Source: Deinococcus hopiensis KR-140 (GTDB lineage: Bacteria; Deinococcota; Deinococci; Deinococcales; Deinococcaceae). From it: a stretch of DNA of 64,000 bases. Under the pieces are notes generated by a model. That model saw only the letters and a list, made by a program, of their open reading frames with translations, was not told where the DNA came from and searched no databases. The stretch's first letter is position 1. Every line of letters begins with the position of its first letter. Position numbers and translations under genes: made by a program. The stretch is from NCBI RefSeq assembly GCF_900176165.1, contig NZ_FWWU01000005.1:354514-418513 (forward strand), read 5' to 3'. Positions 25,117-34,455 of this stretch are shown here, one piece after another.

Positions 25117-27803
25117 CCCGCACGCTGCTCACCCACCCCTATCCCAGCGTGCTGCTCAAAGGTGCTGTGGAACGGTTCACCACGGATATGCGCCTGATCG
25201 TGCCGAATCTGCAGGCTGGGCGGGACATACGGGGTCATCTTCAGGGCGCGGGAACGGCCACGACACTCACCCAGGTTGCGCGGGAAGTGCTGCGGGACGC
25301 CGGATGGGTGCCGTTGACCCCCGGAGCGCGTGAGGCGTTCCTGCGTGACGCGCTGGGGGACGTACCGTTCAGTTACCTGGAACCGCTGAGGTTTCGTTCC
25401 GGCACCCTGGTGGGACTTCAGCGGCTCATCGGAGAGCTGATGCGCGCGAGGGTCGAGCCGTCCGCGCTGCTGAGCGTTGCTGCAGCTGGACGGGAACGGG
25501 ACGTGGCCCTCGCGTACGCGGCGTTTATCTCCAGGAGCGAGGAGGCGCGGACCTTCGATTCGGTCGGTTCGGAGTTCTTCGCCTCACGGCTGCCGACGGT
25601 GCGGGCGCAGCGAACGCTCATGCATGGCTTTGCTTACCTGGACGCGGCGCAGGTCGCTCTGGTCGACCGGCTCCTGGCGCCTGGTTCGGTCATCACCCTG
25701 CCGTTCGCGGAGAATGCCCGCGGCCTGAAGCGGGTGGAGGAGACGCTGGAAGCCCTTGGTCACTGTGGTTTCGCGGCTCAGTCCCTGACAGGTGTGGCGA
25801 CGCTCTCGGGCGATCAGGTGGTGGCAGCGTACGTGGGTGGTGGCTCGGCACAGCAGGCGTTCCAGCGGGAGGAATTCTCAGACGTTGAAGCTGAGGTTCG
25901 CGCTTGTCTGCGGCAGGTTCATGCGTGGCTGGAGGAGGGCGTACGTCCGGAGCGGCTCGCGGTGGTTGTCCGGAGTGAAAGCGTTTACATTGGCGCGCTC
26001 GCGGATGTGGCGCGCGAATATCAGCTGCCTCTTGTGAGTGGGCAACAGGTGCCTCTCCTGCACACGCCGCTGGGCGGTCTGGTGCAGGCCTGGGTGGAGG
26101 CGCACGCGCGGGAGTGGAGGTACAGCGCCACCCGCCGGGTCCTCACGCATCCCCTGGTGACCCTGCCGTTCGACGGCCTCGCGCAGGCGCGGGCCCTGCA
26201 GCCCGGTTGTCCCGGTGGCCTCGCTGCGTGGCACGAGGACTTCACCTGGCTTCAAGTGCCGGAGCGCACCACGTGGCAGGAAGGGCTGGGGGTTCTACAG
26301 CGCCTGCTCCTGGACCTCGGCGTCCGTGACCGCTGTGTGGCGGACCCAGCGCTGAACGTTGCCCTGACGCTGCTGATGGACCGCCTGCAGGCCGAGTCAC
26401 GCTGGGTGGGCGAGTGCGACCGTGAAGGGTTGCTGGGCCTCGTGGCGCACGTGCTGAAAACCGCTACGGTTCCCGTGCTGCTGGGCCGCAGCGGGGTCCG
26501 GGTGGCCAATCCCCTCGCGGCCCTTGGGCGCCGCTTCGATGCCGTATGGGTGCTGGGACTGTCCGACACGCTGTTTCCCGTGCGGACCGTGGATCACCCG
26601 CTGATCGACAGCGTCACGCGGCGCCGTTGGGCCACTCAGGGCGTGACCGTTCCGGACGCTTCCACGCTGGCCACGGTGGAAGAAGCGCTGTTCCTGGGAG
26701 CTATGGCAGGGGCAGGGCGAGAATTGGTCGTCAGCCGCCCACGCCGGGGACCGGATGGGCGGGAGTTGCGTCCCAGCACCTTCTGGAGTCGGATCGGGGA
26801 GGGGAGGCAGGACGAAGCGGACGCCTTGCCCCTGGGTTCGGAAAGCGAGCGTCTCCTGGCCCAGGCGTTGACCGGCGGGGCGCTTCCTGAATCGGTCCAG
26901 ATCAAGGTTCAGGTGGAACGCGACCGGGACGCGGGCCAAGTTGGCCCTCACGCGGGCCAGCTCAGCCAGCCGATCTGGGCGAGCGAACGCCGATGGAGCC
27001 CTTCGCAGCTTCACGCCGCCGGTGCGTGCCGGTACCGCTGGTTCGCGCAGAAGCTGCTGCGACTTGAGGAAGTGCGCGACCCTGACCAGATCGAGGACCG
27101 CCGCGTGGTCGGCACCCTGCTGCACGCCGCGCTGGAGGGCGCTTTGACGGGCGAGCAGGCTGGGGACAAGGCTGAGGACCGCATCCGCCGCGCCGAGGAG
27201 GTCCTGAAGCAGCGGGAGCGCGCCCTATGGGCAAGCGGCGAACTGCGCGGTGGGCCGCTGTGGCCCATTGAGCGGGAAGAGATCCGCCGCACGGCGGTCC
27301 GCGCGATTCAGAGTCCCGGCTTCGTGCCCCAGGGTTGGACGCCCGTACAGCTTGAGGAGCGCCGTGAGTTCTCCGTTCAGGCGGGCGAGCACACCTTCCA
27401 CCTGCTGGGCATCGTGGACCGGCTCGACCGCGCGCCGGACGGCCTCACCGTCACGGACTACAAGACGGGCTCCTACGTCAGCAAAGTGGTGCAGGGCGGG
27501 GCGCTGAACCTGGAGGTGCAGCTGCCGCTGTACATGGAAGCGCTGGGGGCAGTGAACGGACGGTACTTCAGCATTGAGAAGGGGGAGAACCTTCCTGGCG
27601 GTGCAGGCCCTGGAGCGGAAGGGCCGAGGCGGAAGTACCGCTGGGAGGAGCACCGATCGAACGTCAACGCCTTCTTGCAGGGACTTGGTGAGGCGCTGGC
27701 GCAGGGCAACGTGGCGCCGAGCCCCGACCACAAACGGGAGGCGTGCGCGTACTGCACGGTTCGGCCCGTGTGCCGCGACCGCGGTGTGGAGGTGGACGCA
27801 TGA
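25113..27803 (+). CDS. addB: AddB-like helicase-nuclease subunit
   Basis: The protein has 896 residues from the GTG at 25113 (overlapping the previous stop). The N-terminal part is helicase-like but has no canonical Walker A. The C-terminal part is a RecB-type nuclease: GTLLHAALEG, then LLGIVDRLDRAPDGLTVTDY with KTGS (Asp and Lys of the catalytic site). Cysteines in GACRYRW and in CAYCTVRPVC (C-x2-C-x5-C) would hold a 4Fe-4S cluster, as in AddB. Known AddAB complexes resect double-strand breaks and degrade linear foreign DNA. The next gene (AddA-like) overlaps by four bases. D. radiodurans is known to lack RecBCD/AddAB. Confidence 0.82.
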   Translation: MTRTLLTHPYPSVLLKGAVERFTTDMRLIVPNLQAGRDIRGHLQGAGTATTLTQVAREVLRDAGWVPLTPGAREAFLRDALGDVPFSYLEPLRFRSGTLVGLQRLIGELMRARVEPSALLSVAAAGRERDVALAYAAFISRSEEARTFDSVGSEFFASRLPTVRAQRTLMHGFAYLDAAQVALVDRLLAPGSVITLPFAENARGLKRVEETLEALGHCGFAAQSLTGVATLSGDQVVAAYVGGGSAQQAFQREEFSDVEAEVRACLRQVHAWLEEGVRPERLAVVVRSESVYIGALADVAREYQLPLVSGQQVPLLHTPLGGLVQAWVEAHAREWRYSATRRVLTHPLVTLPFDGLAQARALQPGCPGGLAAWHEDFTWLQVPERTTWQEGLGVLQRLLLDLGVRDRCVADPALNVALTLLMDRLQAESRWVGECDREGLLGLVAHVLKTATVPVLLGRSGVRVANPLAALGRRFDAVWVLGLSDTLFPVRTVDHPLIDSVTRRRWATQGVTVPDASTLATVEEALFLGAMAGAGRELVVSRPRRGPDGRELRPSTFWSRIGEGRQDEADALPLGSESERLLAQALTGGALPESVQIKVQVERDRDAGQVGPHAGQLSQPIWASERRWSPSQLHAAGACRYRWFAQKLLRLEEVRDPDQIEDRRVVGTLLHAALEGALTGEQAGDKAEDRIRRAEEVLKQRERALWASGELRGGPLWPIEREEIRRTAVRAIQSPGFVPQGWTPVQLEERREFSVQAGEHTFHLLGIVDRLDRAPDGLTVTDYKTGSYVSKVVQGGALNLEVQLPLYMEALGAVNGRYFSIEKGENLPGGAGPGAEGPRRKYRWEEHRSNVNAFLQGLGEALAQGNVAPSPDHKREACAYCTVRPVCRDRGVEVDA

Positions 27804-30800
27804 CCGTGATGGAGAATGCCAGGGGGGGCCGCTTCACGCCCGCGCAAGAAGCGGCGGTCTACTCGCCGGAGAGTGTGGCCATCTCCGCCGGGGCGGGCAG
27901 CGGCAAGACGCGCGTCCTTGCGGAGCGGATCCTGAATTTGCTGCGCGGTGGGGTCGAGCCCGGCCAGATTGTGGCCGTCACGTTCACGGAAGCGGCGGCG
28001 GCGGAACTGCGTGAGCGCATCACCCGGTACGTCGAGGTGCGGGCGGAGGAGGAAGGCCCGGCATGGCAGGCGGCACTCGCGGGCCTGCCACTGATGCAGG
28101 TGAGTACCATTCACGGGCTGTGCGGACGGGTGGCCCGGGAACACCCGGTGGAGAGCGGCGCGGGTCTGGGATTCGAGGTGCTCGACGAGGTCGAGGCCCG
28201 CGCGTGGCTGGATGAGCATCTGGCCCCGGTCCTCGCGGAACTGCCCGCAGACACCCTGCTCGCCGTGCCGGGGAAGATCCGGACGGACGTGATTCGCACG
28301 CTGCTGGACGACCCCACCTCGGCGCGGGACGCCCTGGAGGTTGCGGCGGAGATGGCGGTCGGTGATCCTGCTGAGCGGGCTCAGCGTGCGTGGCAGGCGG
28401 TGGCGGGGGAGTGGAACGGGGCGCGCGCCGCGTTGCAGGCCTTGCAAGGCCCGCCGGCCGATGAACTGGAGCAGATCCGGCGGGCCACCCTGCAGGCAGC
28501 GAAGGAAGCGCCTGTGCTGGGCGCAGGACTCCTGGCGGTGCGCGCCGCCCTGCAGCCGCATAAAGGCACCATAGGTAAGGGCTGGACGAAGGAGGAGAAG
28601 GCCGCGACCCACGCTGCCCTGAAGACGATCAAGGGCCTGGCGGCGCGGGACGACCTGCTTGGGGAAGCCACGGAAGGCGCGAGGATGCACGATCGGGCGG
28701 TCGTGGCGCTGCACGAGGTCTTCACGCATGTCCTGAAGCGTTTCGGGCAGCTCAAGGCTGAGCAGGAGGTGGCGACGTTCGCGGACCTCGAAGCGTACGC
28801 GGACGCCGCACTCGTCCACGAACCGGTCCGGGCGTATTACGCGGCGCGCTGGACGCACTTGCTGATCGACGAGGCGCAGGACACCAACCCCGTACAGTGG
28901 CGGATCCTCTCGGCGCTGGCCGGGGACGGCGTGAACCTCACGGTGGTGGGGGACGAGAAGCAGAGCATCTACGCGTTTCGCCGTGCGGACGTGGCCGTGT
29001 TTCGGGAGGCGCAGGCGGAAGTGCAGTCGCGTGGCGGGAAGGTGATTCCCATGGCCACGTCCTTCCGCACGCACGCGGGACTGGTGGCGGCTGTGAACGT
29101 GTACTTCGAGAACCTGATGCGCGGCCCGGACGAAACCCGGCCAACCGCCGCGAAGTTCGAGCCGCTCAGCGCCCACCGTCAGGAACACCCGGGTGGGGAA
29201 GACGCGCCCAGCGTGGAACTGCACGTCATTCATGGCGATGACACGGCGTCCCTCCGGAAAGCCGAGGCGACGTACCTTGCGGGCCGTATTCAGGCGCTGC
29301 AGCTTGCTGCGCCGCCCGTGTATGACCGGGAGGCGGAAGGTCTTCGGCCGCTGCGTCTGTCGGACGTCGCCATGCTCTTTCGCGCGCGGACCGACCTCAA
29401 GCTGTACGAGGACGCCCTGAGCCGTGCGGGCCTGCCGTTCGTGGTGCATGGTGGGCGGGGCCTGTATGACCGCCCTGAAGTGCAGGACGCCACGAACCTC
29501 CTGCAGGCCGTAGCTGATCCCACGGCGGACGTCTTCCTCGCGGCGGTGCTGCGCGGACCGCACGTGCAGGTGACCGACGACACGCTCCTTGAACTCGCGC
29601 AGGACCGGGAGGAAGGAGAGAGCCTCTGGGCCTCGGCCTGCCGGAGTGACCGCCCCGATGTTCAGAAAGCGGTAGGGCTGCTGCTCACCCTCCGGGAAGC
29701 GAGCGTCACGCTCAGCGCCTCCCAACTGCTTGCGGAAGCGGACGGCCGGACCGGGGCGCTGCTCGTCCACGCCGCACAACCCGATGGCGCGCGCCGGGTA
29801 GAGAACGTTCGCCGCTTCCAGGCCCTGCTGCGCCGCTGGGCGGGGGAGGGCGTGCGGGACGTCGTCAGCGTTGCCGATCACCTGACCCGCCTCGCGCGGC
29901 TGGAAGCGCAGGAGGCCGAAGCGATCAGTCCCCATCCGGACGCCGTGCAGCTGATGACCATTCACGGGAGCAAGGGGCTGGAGTTTCCCGTGGTGATCGT
30001 CGCAGACGCCCTGCGGCAAGGCGGCGGTCCTCCACCGAAGGTTCGGTTTGATGCCCGGCTCGGCGTGGCGTTGCGGCTCCCACACCTCGACGACGACCTG
30101 CCCGAATGGGAAGCGCTCGAGGGCCTGAGCAAGGAGCGGGACCTGAGCGAAGCGGAACGGGTGGCGTACGTGGCCTTTACGCGGGCCGCAGATCTGCTGG
30201 TGCTCAGCGTGAGTGGGGGAGACTCCGGTAAGGCCCAGGAGCGCTTTGCGACGTTCGTGTCTCATCTGCCGGAAACGGGTGTGGAGCGGCACTACCTCAC
30301 GCCGGAGGAGGTGCCGCCCGTGGCACCGCTGCCGCTGACCCTCAGGGGAGCCCGCCCGACGCTGGAGGTGCGCAGCGGTCCGGGCGTGATCCTGCCGGGC
30401 AGCCTGGCCGTCACCAGCCTCGCGAAGTACCTGCAGTGCCCGCGGGCCTTCGCGTACCAGTACCTGGAGGGCCGACTGCCCCTCGCGAGCGTATGGAGCG
30501 AGCGCCTGCAGGCGGATGAGCGCAACCCCGAGAAACGCGCGGCGGGCCGGCAGATCGGCGACGCGGTGCACCGCGCATTCGAGCACAGCTGGACGCCCCT
30601 CGACATGGCCGAGCGCCTCGCGTACCTCGCACCCATCGACCTCAAATTGGTCGCGGACTGCGTGAGGACTTTCCAGGGCGAGGCATTCGCCAGCGTGAAC
30701 CGGCGCCGGTACCGGCGGGAGATGCCCATCCAGGTGCCGGTCGGTCCCGTGACCTTCGAGGGGATCGTTGATGCGTTCGACGAGGAAGGCCGCCTGGTGC

Positions 30801-31084
30801 TGGATTACAAGACCGACCGCACTGATCATCCGGAACACCATCTGCCGCAGCTGGCCCTGTATGCACACCACCTCAAGGCGGAGCAGGCGGCCCTGGCGTA
30901 CGTCCGGGTGGGAAAGCTGCACGTCTTTTCGCCCGAGGATCTGAACACGGGGATGCAGCAGATCGGGGCGGCCGTGGAGCGGATGACTGCGCTGGATTTT
31001 GCACCGACGCCCAGCGTGGTCGCCTGCCGCACCTGCGCGTTCCGCGGTGTATGTGACGCTGCAGTACAGGGGCAGGCGACGTGA
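27800..31084 (+). CDS. addA: AddA-like UvrD-family helicase-nuclease
   Basis: The start at 27800 (ATGA overlap) gives 1094 residues. Helicase motifs are complete: VAISAGAGSGKTRVLAERIL (Walker A), LLIDEAQDTNPVQWRIL (Walker B), VVGDEKQSIYAFRRAD, and MTIHGSKGLEFPVVIVADAL. A RecB-type nuclease sits at the end (IVDAFDEEGRLVLDYKTDR). Unusually for AddA, it also has a Fe-S-like cysteine set: LQCPRAFAYQY near residue 880 and CRTCAFRGVC (C-x2-C-x5-C) at the C-terminus. Together with the upstream subunit it should form a dual-nuclease break-processing enzyme. Recognition by family motifs is strong; the biological role here is inferred. Confidence 0.87.
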   Translation: MTVMENARGGRFTPAQEAAVYSPESVAISAGAGSGKTRVLAERILNLLRGGVEPGQIVAVTFTEAAAAELRERITRYVEVRAEEEGPAWQAALAGLPLMQVSTIHGLCGRVAREHPVESGAGLGFEVLDEVEARAWLDEHLAPVLAELPADTLLAVPGKIRTDVIRTLLDDPTSARDALEVAAEMAVGDPAERAQRAWQAVAGEWNGARAALQALQGPPADELEQIRRATLQAAKEAPVLGAGLLAVRAALQPHKGTIGKGWTKEEKAATHAALKTIKGLAARDDLLGEATEGARMHDRAVVALHEVFTHVLKRFGQLKAEQEVATFADLEAYADAALVHEPVRAYYAARWTHLLIDEAQDTNPVQWRILSALAGDGVNLTVVGDEKQSIYAFRRADVAVFREAQAEVQSRGGKVIPMATSFRTHAGLVAAVNVYFENLMRGPDETRPTAAKFEPLSAHRQEHPGGEDAPSVELHVIHGDDTASLRKAEATYLAGRIQALQLAAPPVYDREAEGLRPLRLSDVAMLFRARTDLKLYEDALSRAGLPFVVHGGRGLYDRPEVQDATNLLQAVADPTADVFLAAVLRGPHVQVTDDTLLELAQDREEGESLWASACRSDRPDVQKAVGLLLTLREASVTLSASQLLAEADGRTGALLVHAAQPDGARRVENVRRFQALLRRWAGEGVRDVVSVADHLTRLARLEAQEAEAISPHPDAVQLMTIHGSKGLEFPVVIVADALRQGGGPPPKVRFDARLGVALRLPHLDDDLPEWEALEGLSKERDLSEAERVAYVAFTRAADLLVLSVSGGDSGKAQERFATFVSHLPETGVERHYLTPEEVPPVAPLPLTLRGARPTLEVRSGPGVILPGSLAVTSLAKYLQCPRAFAYQYLEGRLPLASVWSERLQADERNPEKRAAGRQIGDAVHRAFEHSWTPLDMAERLAYLAPIDLKLVADCVRTFQGEAFASVNRRRYRREMPIQVPVGPVTFEGIVDAFDEEGRLVLDYKTDRTDHPEHHLPQLALYAHHLKAEQAALAYVRVGKLHVFSPEDLNTGMQQIGAAVERMTALDFAPTPSVVACRTCAFRGVCDAAVQGQAT

Positions 31085-31148
31085 GGCTCGCGCGACGCCC
31101 TTGTTGCCCCGTGCACTTCCGTTTTCCACCCTCTTTTCAGGAGTACCC

Positions 31149-31595
31149 ATGAGCGACACTGAGCTGACCGGCGACGCCCCACCTGCGCTCCCCGCCCCCA
31201 ATACCTACGCTGAGGCTGTCCTCGACTTCCTCACGGAAGAAGGCTTCCGGCCCAAGTTGGACGAGGACGGAGACGTGTACTTCAAGTACGAGGGCGGCAC
31301 GTACGTCGTCCTGACGGGCAGGGACGACCCCACGGTGCTGCTCGTCGTCTACCCGTATTTCTGGTCGTTGGACGACGCGGCGGAGCGTGCGCGTGCGCTG
31401 GAGGCCGCCATGTATGCCCAGCAGCACGTACTCATCGGTCGGGTAACGGTGCTTGATGGCAACGTGAGTGCCAGCGTGAACGCCTACCTGCCAGACGAGC
31501 ACAGTTTCCGGGCGGTACTCATCAAGAGCGTGGACGGGCTGAAATACCTCGTGACGAGGTTTCGGGAGCACATGCACGCCCAGTTGGAGAACTGA
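31149..31595 (+). CDS. YbjN-like small protein
   Basis: The protein has 148 residues from the ATG at 31149, with a Shine-Dalgarno-like AGGAG in the preceding dozen bases. It alternates helices and strands (YAEAVLDFLTEEGFRPKLDE, then DVYFKYEGGTYVVLTGRDD and VLIGRVTVLDGNVSASVNAY), the layout of the YbjN or type III secretion chaperone-like fold. Such proteins usually bind other proteins. The stop overlaps the next ATG (TGATG). It starts 64 bp after addA and probably belongs to the same transcript. The fold call is tentative. Confidence 0.55.
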   Translation: MSDTELTGDAPPALPAPNTYAEAVLDFLTEEGFRPKLDEDGDVYFKYEGGTYVVLTGRDDPTVLLVVYPYFWSLDDAAERARALEAAMYAQQHVLIGRVTVLDGNVSASVNAYLPDEHSFRAVLIKSVDGLKYLVTRFREHMHAQLEN

Positions 31596-32734
31596 TGAAA
31601 AAAAGTGTTCAGGAAGTGGTGCTGGCCGCTGAGGAAGACCAGGAACCTGTGCTGGGGTTCCGGCCAACGACCGTGCGTGAGTTCAGGAGTGTTCCGGCTG
31701 TGGAGGAGTCGCGGCGTGCTCAGCACCTCTTCTTGGCCGGAGCCGCACTGCGCGCCTTCGCTCAGACTGGGGTAGCAATCGCGACCAAAGGCACCTACCG
31801 GCTTATGGCCAACCCCAGGTTTGGTCCGGAGTTGCTCGCCAAAGGACCTCATGGGACCCTTCGTGGTTTTTACCGGGAAGGGGGCAAGATCGCTGGCCAC
31901 GCGAAGTTCAAGCCCGTGAACGCCGTCAGCCTGGCGAACGTGGGGCTCGCGTTACTGGAAATCGCGACGGTGGTCACCTCTACCGTGCACCTTCAGGACA
32001 TCGCCACGCAGCTCAAGGAGGTTAAGGCCCTCCTCCGGAAGCTGCATGACCTGCTGGAGGACCAGCGGGTGGGTCGGCTGAAGGGCAACCTGGAGTATCT
32101 GTATGAAATCTGGACGATGCTGGAGCAGGGCACGTGTACGCCCCGCGATGGAGAGCGCTACCTCCCACAACTGGAATTGATCTACCGCGAGTGCCTGGGC
32201 GAGATTCACACGGCGCAGCAGCAGATGGGCCGCCGGAAGCAGGAGCTTGGCAAGGCGCAGAAGGTCCGCCTGAAGGGCCACTTGGTCTGGAAGAAGATCA
32301 ATGAGAAAGACGTCGAGCAACTTCGTGAGGCAGTGATGGACTTTTCCCTGTCCCTGCACATCGCCCTGCTCGCTCAGGAGACGGCGTCCGTGGCCTGTGC
32401 CCTGGGGGTCCGGCTGGGGGTCCCAGCCCCTCAGATTCAGCATCGTCTCCATGGGCTGGGTGAACACGTGCAGAACCTTAAGCAGGACTGGAATGGCTAC
32501 GCAGACGATCTGCGGACCAAGTTTGAGGACGTTGCCACAAAGCCCGGAACCCAGAAGATCCAGAAGGAACTGGCGGGCTTCGTGGCCCATCATCAGGAGC
32601 GACCGAAAGTCCTCCTACAAAGGATCGAGAGCGTTCGCAACCAGCTGTCCCCGCAACGGCCGATAGAACTCTTTTTCAGAGTTGAAGAGGGTCAGGTTGT
32701 GGACGTTCGTCAGATCCAGGAGCTTCCCACATGA
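31595..32734 (+). CDS. Unknown helical protein between YbjN-like and WYL genes
   Basis: The protein has 379 residues and overlaps both neighbours (TGATG in front, ATGA behind), so it belongs firmly to this operon. A hydrophobic stretch (AVSLANVGLALLEIATVV, about residues 109-126) could touch a membrane. The rest is rich in Leu, Glu, Lys and Gln with heptad-like spacing (LQDIATQLKEVKALLRKLHD, then LGEHVQNLKQDW), suggesting coiled coils. I recognise no family. Its position between a chaperone-like protein and a WYL regulator downstream of AddAB makes it a good candidate for a sensor or effector. Confidence 0.6.
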   Translation: MKKSVQEVVLAAEEDQEPVLGFRPTTVREFRSVPAVEESRRAQHLFLAGAALRAFAQTGVAIATKGTYRLMANPRFGPELLAKGPHGTLRGFYREGGKIAGHAKFKPVNAVSLANVGLALLEIATVVTSTVHLQDIATQLKEVKALLRKLHDLLEDQRVGRLKGNLEYLYEIWTMLEQGTCTPRDGERYLPQLELIYRECLGEIHTAQQQMGRRKQELGKAQKVRLKGHLVWKKINEKDVEQLREAVMDFSLSLHIALLAQETASVACALGVRLGVPAPQIQHRLHGLGEHVQNLKQDWNGYADDLRTKFEDVATKPGTQKIQKELAGFVAHHQERPKVLLQRIESVRNQLSPQRPIELFFRVEEGQVVDVRQIQELPT

Positions 32735-33699
32735 CGGCCACCACCAAGACCGAGCGTATTCTCGACATCCTCGAACTGCTGGCGGACGCAGAATTCAGTG
32801 CCAGGGACGTGGTTCAGCGGTTGGGCCTTCCGGGTAACCAGCTGCGGAGCGTGCAACGGGACCTGCGGGTTCTTCTGGACCGCAACATTCTGGAGGAGAC
32901 ATCTGCTGGCCGTTACCGCCGCCCCCTGCCCCCCAGCACCCTGAATCCTGTAGAAGCCTTGGCGGTGTATTCCGCAACGCGCATGCTGTACCACCACGCT
33001 GCGGAGTACAACGAGCATTACCACCGGGCGATGCAGAAGCTCAGCAAGCAGTTGCCCGGGCCTGCCCAGCGCGTCGCGTCGTTGGCCAACGACGCGTACC
33101 GTCAACGCCCCAATGCTGCTGAGTCGAGAACGTTCGAACTTGTGGCTCAGGCGTGGCTGGACGGGCGGGTTCTGAGGTTCAGCTATCACTCCCTGCAGAA
33201 GGTCTCGACGGTCGAGCTGGTGATCTACTTCATCGAGCTCAACCCCCAGAACAAACAGGCGTACGCCATTGGGGTCAACCGCTTGAAAGAAGGGAGCAAG
33301 CCCTTTGTCTTTCGTGTAACCCGAATGCGGGACGTGTCGCTGCTGAGCGAATATTGCGAGATTCCTGAGGAGTTCCATCCCCTCAAGTTCTTGTCAGGTG
33401 CCTGGGGCATCATGACAGGAGACCCCGTGCGGGTGGAGCTGTTCTTTACTCCAGCAGTTCGGGAGAGAATTCAGGAGACGCACCTGGGAAGCACCGCACA
33501 GGTCAAAGTCTTGGCCAGCGGACACACGAGGGTCGTGCTGACCGTGGGTGGTTGGCGAGAACTCGTCTCCTGGGTGCTTGGGTGGGGCGGGGAAGTGGAG
33601 GTCCTGGAACCTCCGGAACTGCGGGAAGCTGTGGCTCGCGGCCACCACCTGGGGGCAGGGCTCTACACTGTTGCCCCCATTCAAGGCGCACAAACTTGA
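32731..33699 (+). CDS. WYL-domain transcription regulator
   Basis: The protein has 322 residues. An N-terminal winged helix (RILDILELLADAEFSARDVV, then LRSVQRDLRVLLDRNIL) binds DNA. A WYL domain follows (VLRFSYHSL and later YAIGVNRLKEGSK). The C-terminal part (RVVLTVGGWRELVSWVLGW) is the usual WYL C-terminal extension. WYL proteins often repress phage-defence operons and respond to nucleic-acid or nucleotide signals. It overlaps the preceding gene by four bases and ends the operon, so it may control the whole AddAB string. No operator is identified. Confidence 0.85.
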   Translation: MTATTKTERILDILELLADAEFSARDVVQRLGLPGNQLRSVQRDLRVLLDRNILEETSAGRYRRPLPPSTLNPVEALAVYSATRMLYHHAAEYNEHYHRAMQKLSKQLPGPAQRVASLANDAYRQRPNAAESRTFELVAQAWLDGRVLRFSYHSLQKVSTVELVIYFIELNPQNKQAYAIGVNRLKEGSKPFVFRVTRMRDVSLLSEYCEIPEEFHPLKFLSGAWGIMTGDPVRVELFFTPAVRERIQETHLGSTAQVKVLASGHTRVVLTVGGWRELVSWVLGWGGEVEVLEPPELREAVARGHHLGAGLYTVAPIQGAQT

Positions 33700-33829
33700 T
33701 ATTGATTCGAGATCGGGGGGCAGACAGCATGTTGAATGCGTGGCGCTCCTGGCACTTGGCCACGCCGGTCCAGAGCCTGGCTCTGGCCACCTCCACCCTG
33801 TCTCTGTTCGGCCTCCAGGTGCCTTGGCC

Positions 33830-34257
33830 CTATTTCAACGGGGTGGCGCGGTGGCGACTGGTTCTTCCCGCTGCCCCTACCCGCAGGAGCCGTTTAAATC
33901 TTCTCCTGCTCGCATAATCGAAATCCGAGTTGTAGATGGCAACAGTCTTGCCCAGCGACGCGCCGCGGATGTATGGCGCGAGGTAGGCGAAGCCTGGGGC
34001 CTTTGCCAGCATCTCTTCGGTCCCGCGCACCATCCTCAATCGGCCCGAGGTTGCGCACGAGGGTGTCGAGCAGGACCTCACCCTGAACCTTACACACCGC
34101 GATCTCGATGACGTGTCCCTCCAGCCCCGTCGTCTCGGTGTCCAGCCCCGCCAGGTTGGGGTCTGCTGGCCAGGCGCAAAACTGCGCGACGGCCTCCGCG
34201 TGCTCCACCCAGGGGAATGTCTTTGACGACTGACAGCTTGATTTCCACCTGCGTCAT
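33830..34257 (-). pseudogene. DnaQ-type 3'-5' exonuclease, frameshifted
   Basis: The ATG at 34257 opens MTQVEIKLSVVKDIP; a shift then leads into VEHAEAVAQFCAWPADPN and LAGLDTETTGLEGHVIEIAV, with the Asp-x-Glu of exonuclease motif I. A further shift gives EEMLAKAPGFAYLAPYI and KTVAIYNSDFDYASRRR (motif II, YNxxFD). Family order is thus kept across at least two frameshifts, and the final motif III is missing. It is a dead member of the DEDD exonucleases. It follows the 49-aa ORF in the same direction. Confidence 0.65.
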
Positions 34258-34292
34258 GATGCAGCTCTCCGGGGTGCCAGTCGCTGCGGCTC

Positions 34293-34442
34293 CTACAGTT
34301 TGAACAGGCTCTGGCCGAGGTTGTAACTCAGTAGCGTGACCGGCTTCTGGTGGAGTTCTGGTTGTATGCTTGCGACTTCGAGGTCAACCGAGCGGATCAG
34401 GTGCGGCGGGGACTCCTCCACGTAGGTTGGGATTTTTGGCAC
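34293..34442 (-). CDS. Small ORF (49 aa), not previously evident
   Basis: A GTG at 34440-34442 opens a 49-codon frame ending at a TAG (34293-34295). It is preceded at 7-base spacing by the strong Shine-Dalgarno GGGGGAG. The product has a protein-like composition (VPKIPTYVEESPPHLIRSVD, then VTLLSYNLGQSLFKL). It starts 13 bases after the stop of the winged-helix gene and ends 35 bases before the exonuclease remnant, all in the same direction, so it looks like the middle gene of an operon. I do not recognise it. Confidence 0.5.
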   Translation of the reverse strand: MPKIPTYVEESPPHLIRSVDLEVASIQPELHQKPVTLLSYNLGQSLFKL

Positions 34443-34455
34443 GGCGCACTCCCCC

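Noticed and set aside
27473..31201. 1242-codon open frame on the minus strand
   Set aside because: It is the high-GC shadow of the AddA-like gene; its translation is low-complexity Arg/Pro/His-rich and shows no family motif. The same holds for 18527-21028 (minus) and 39828-41723 (plus).
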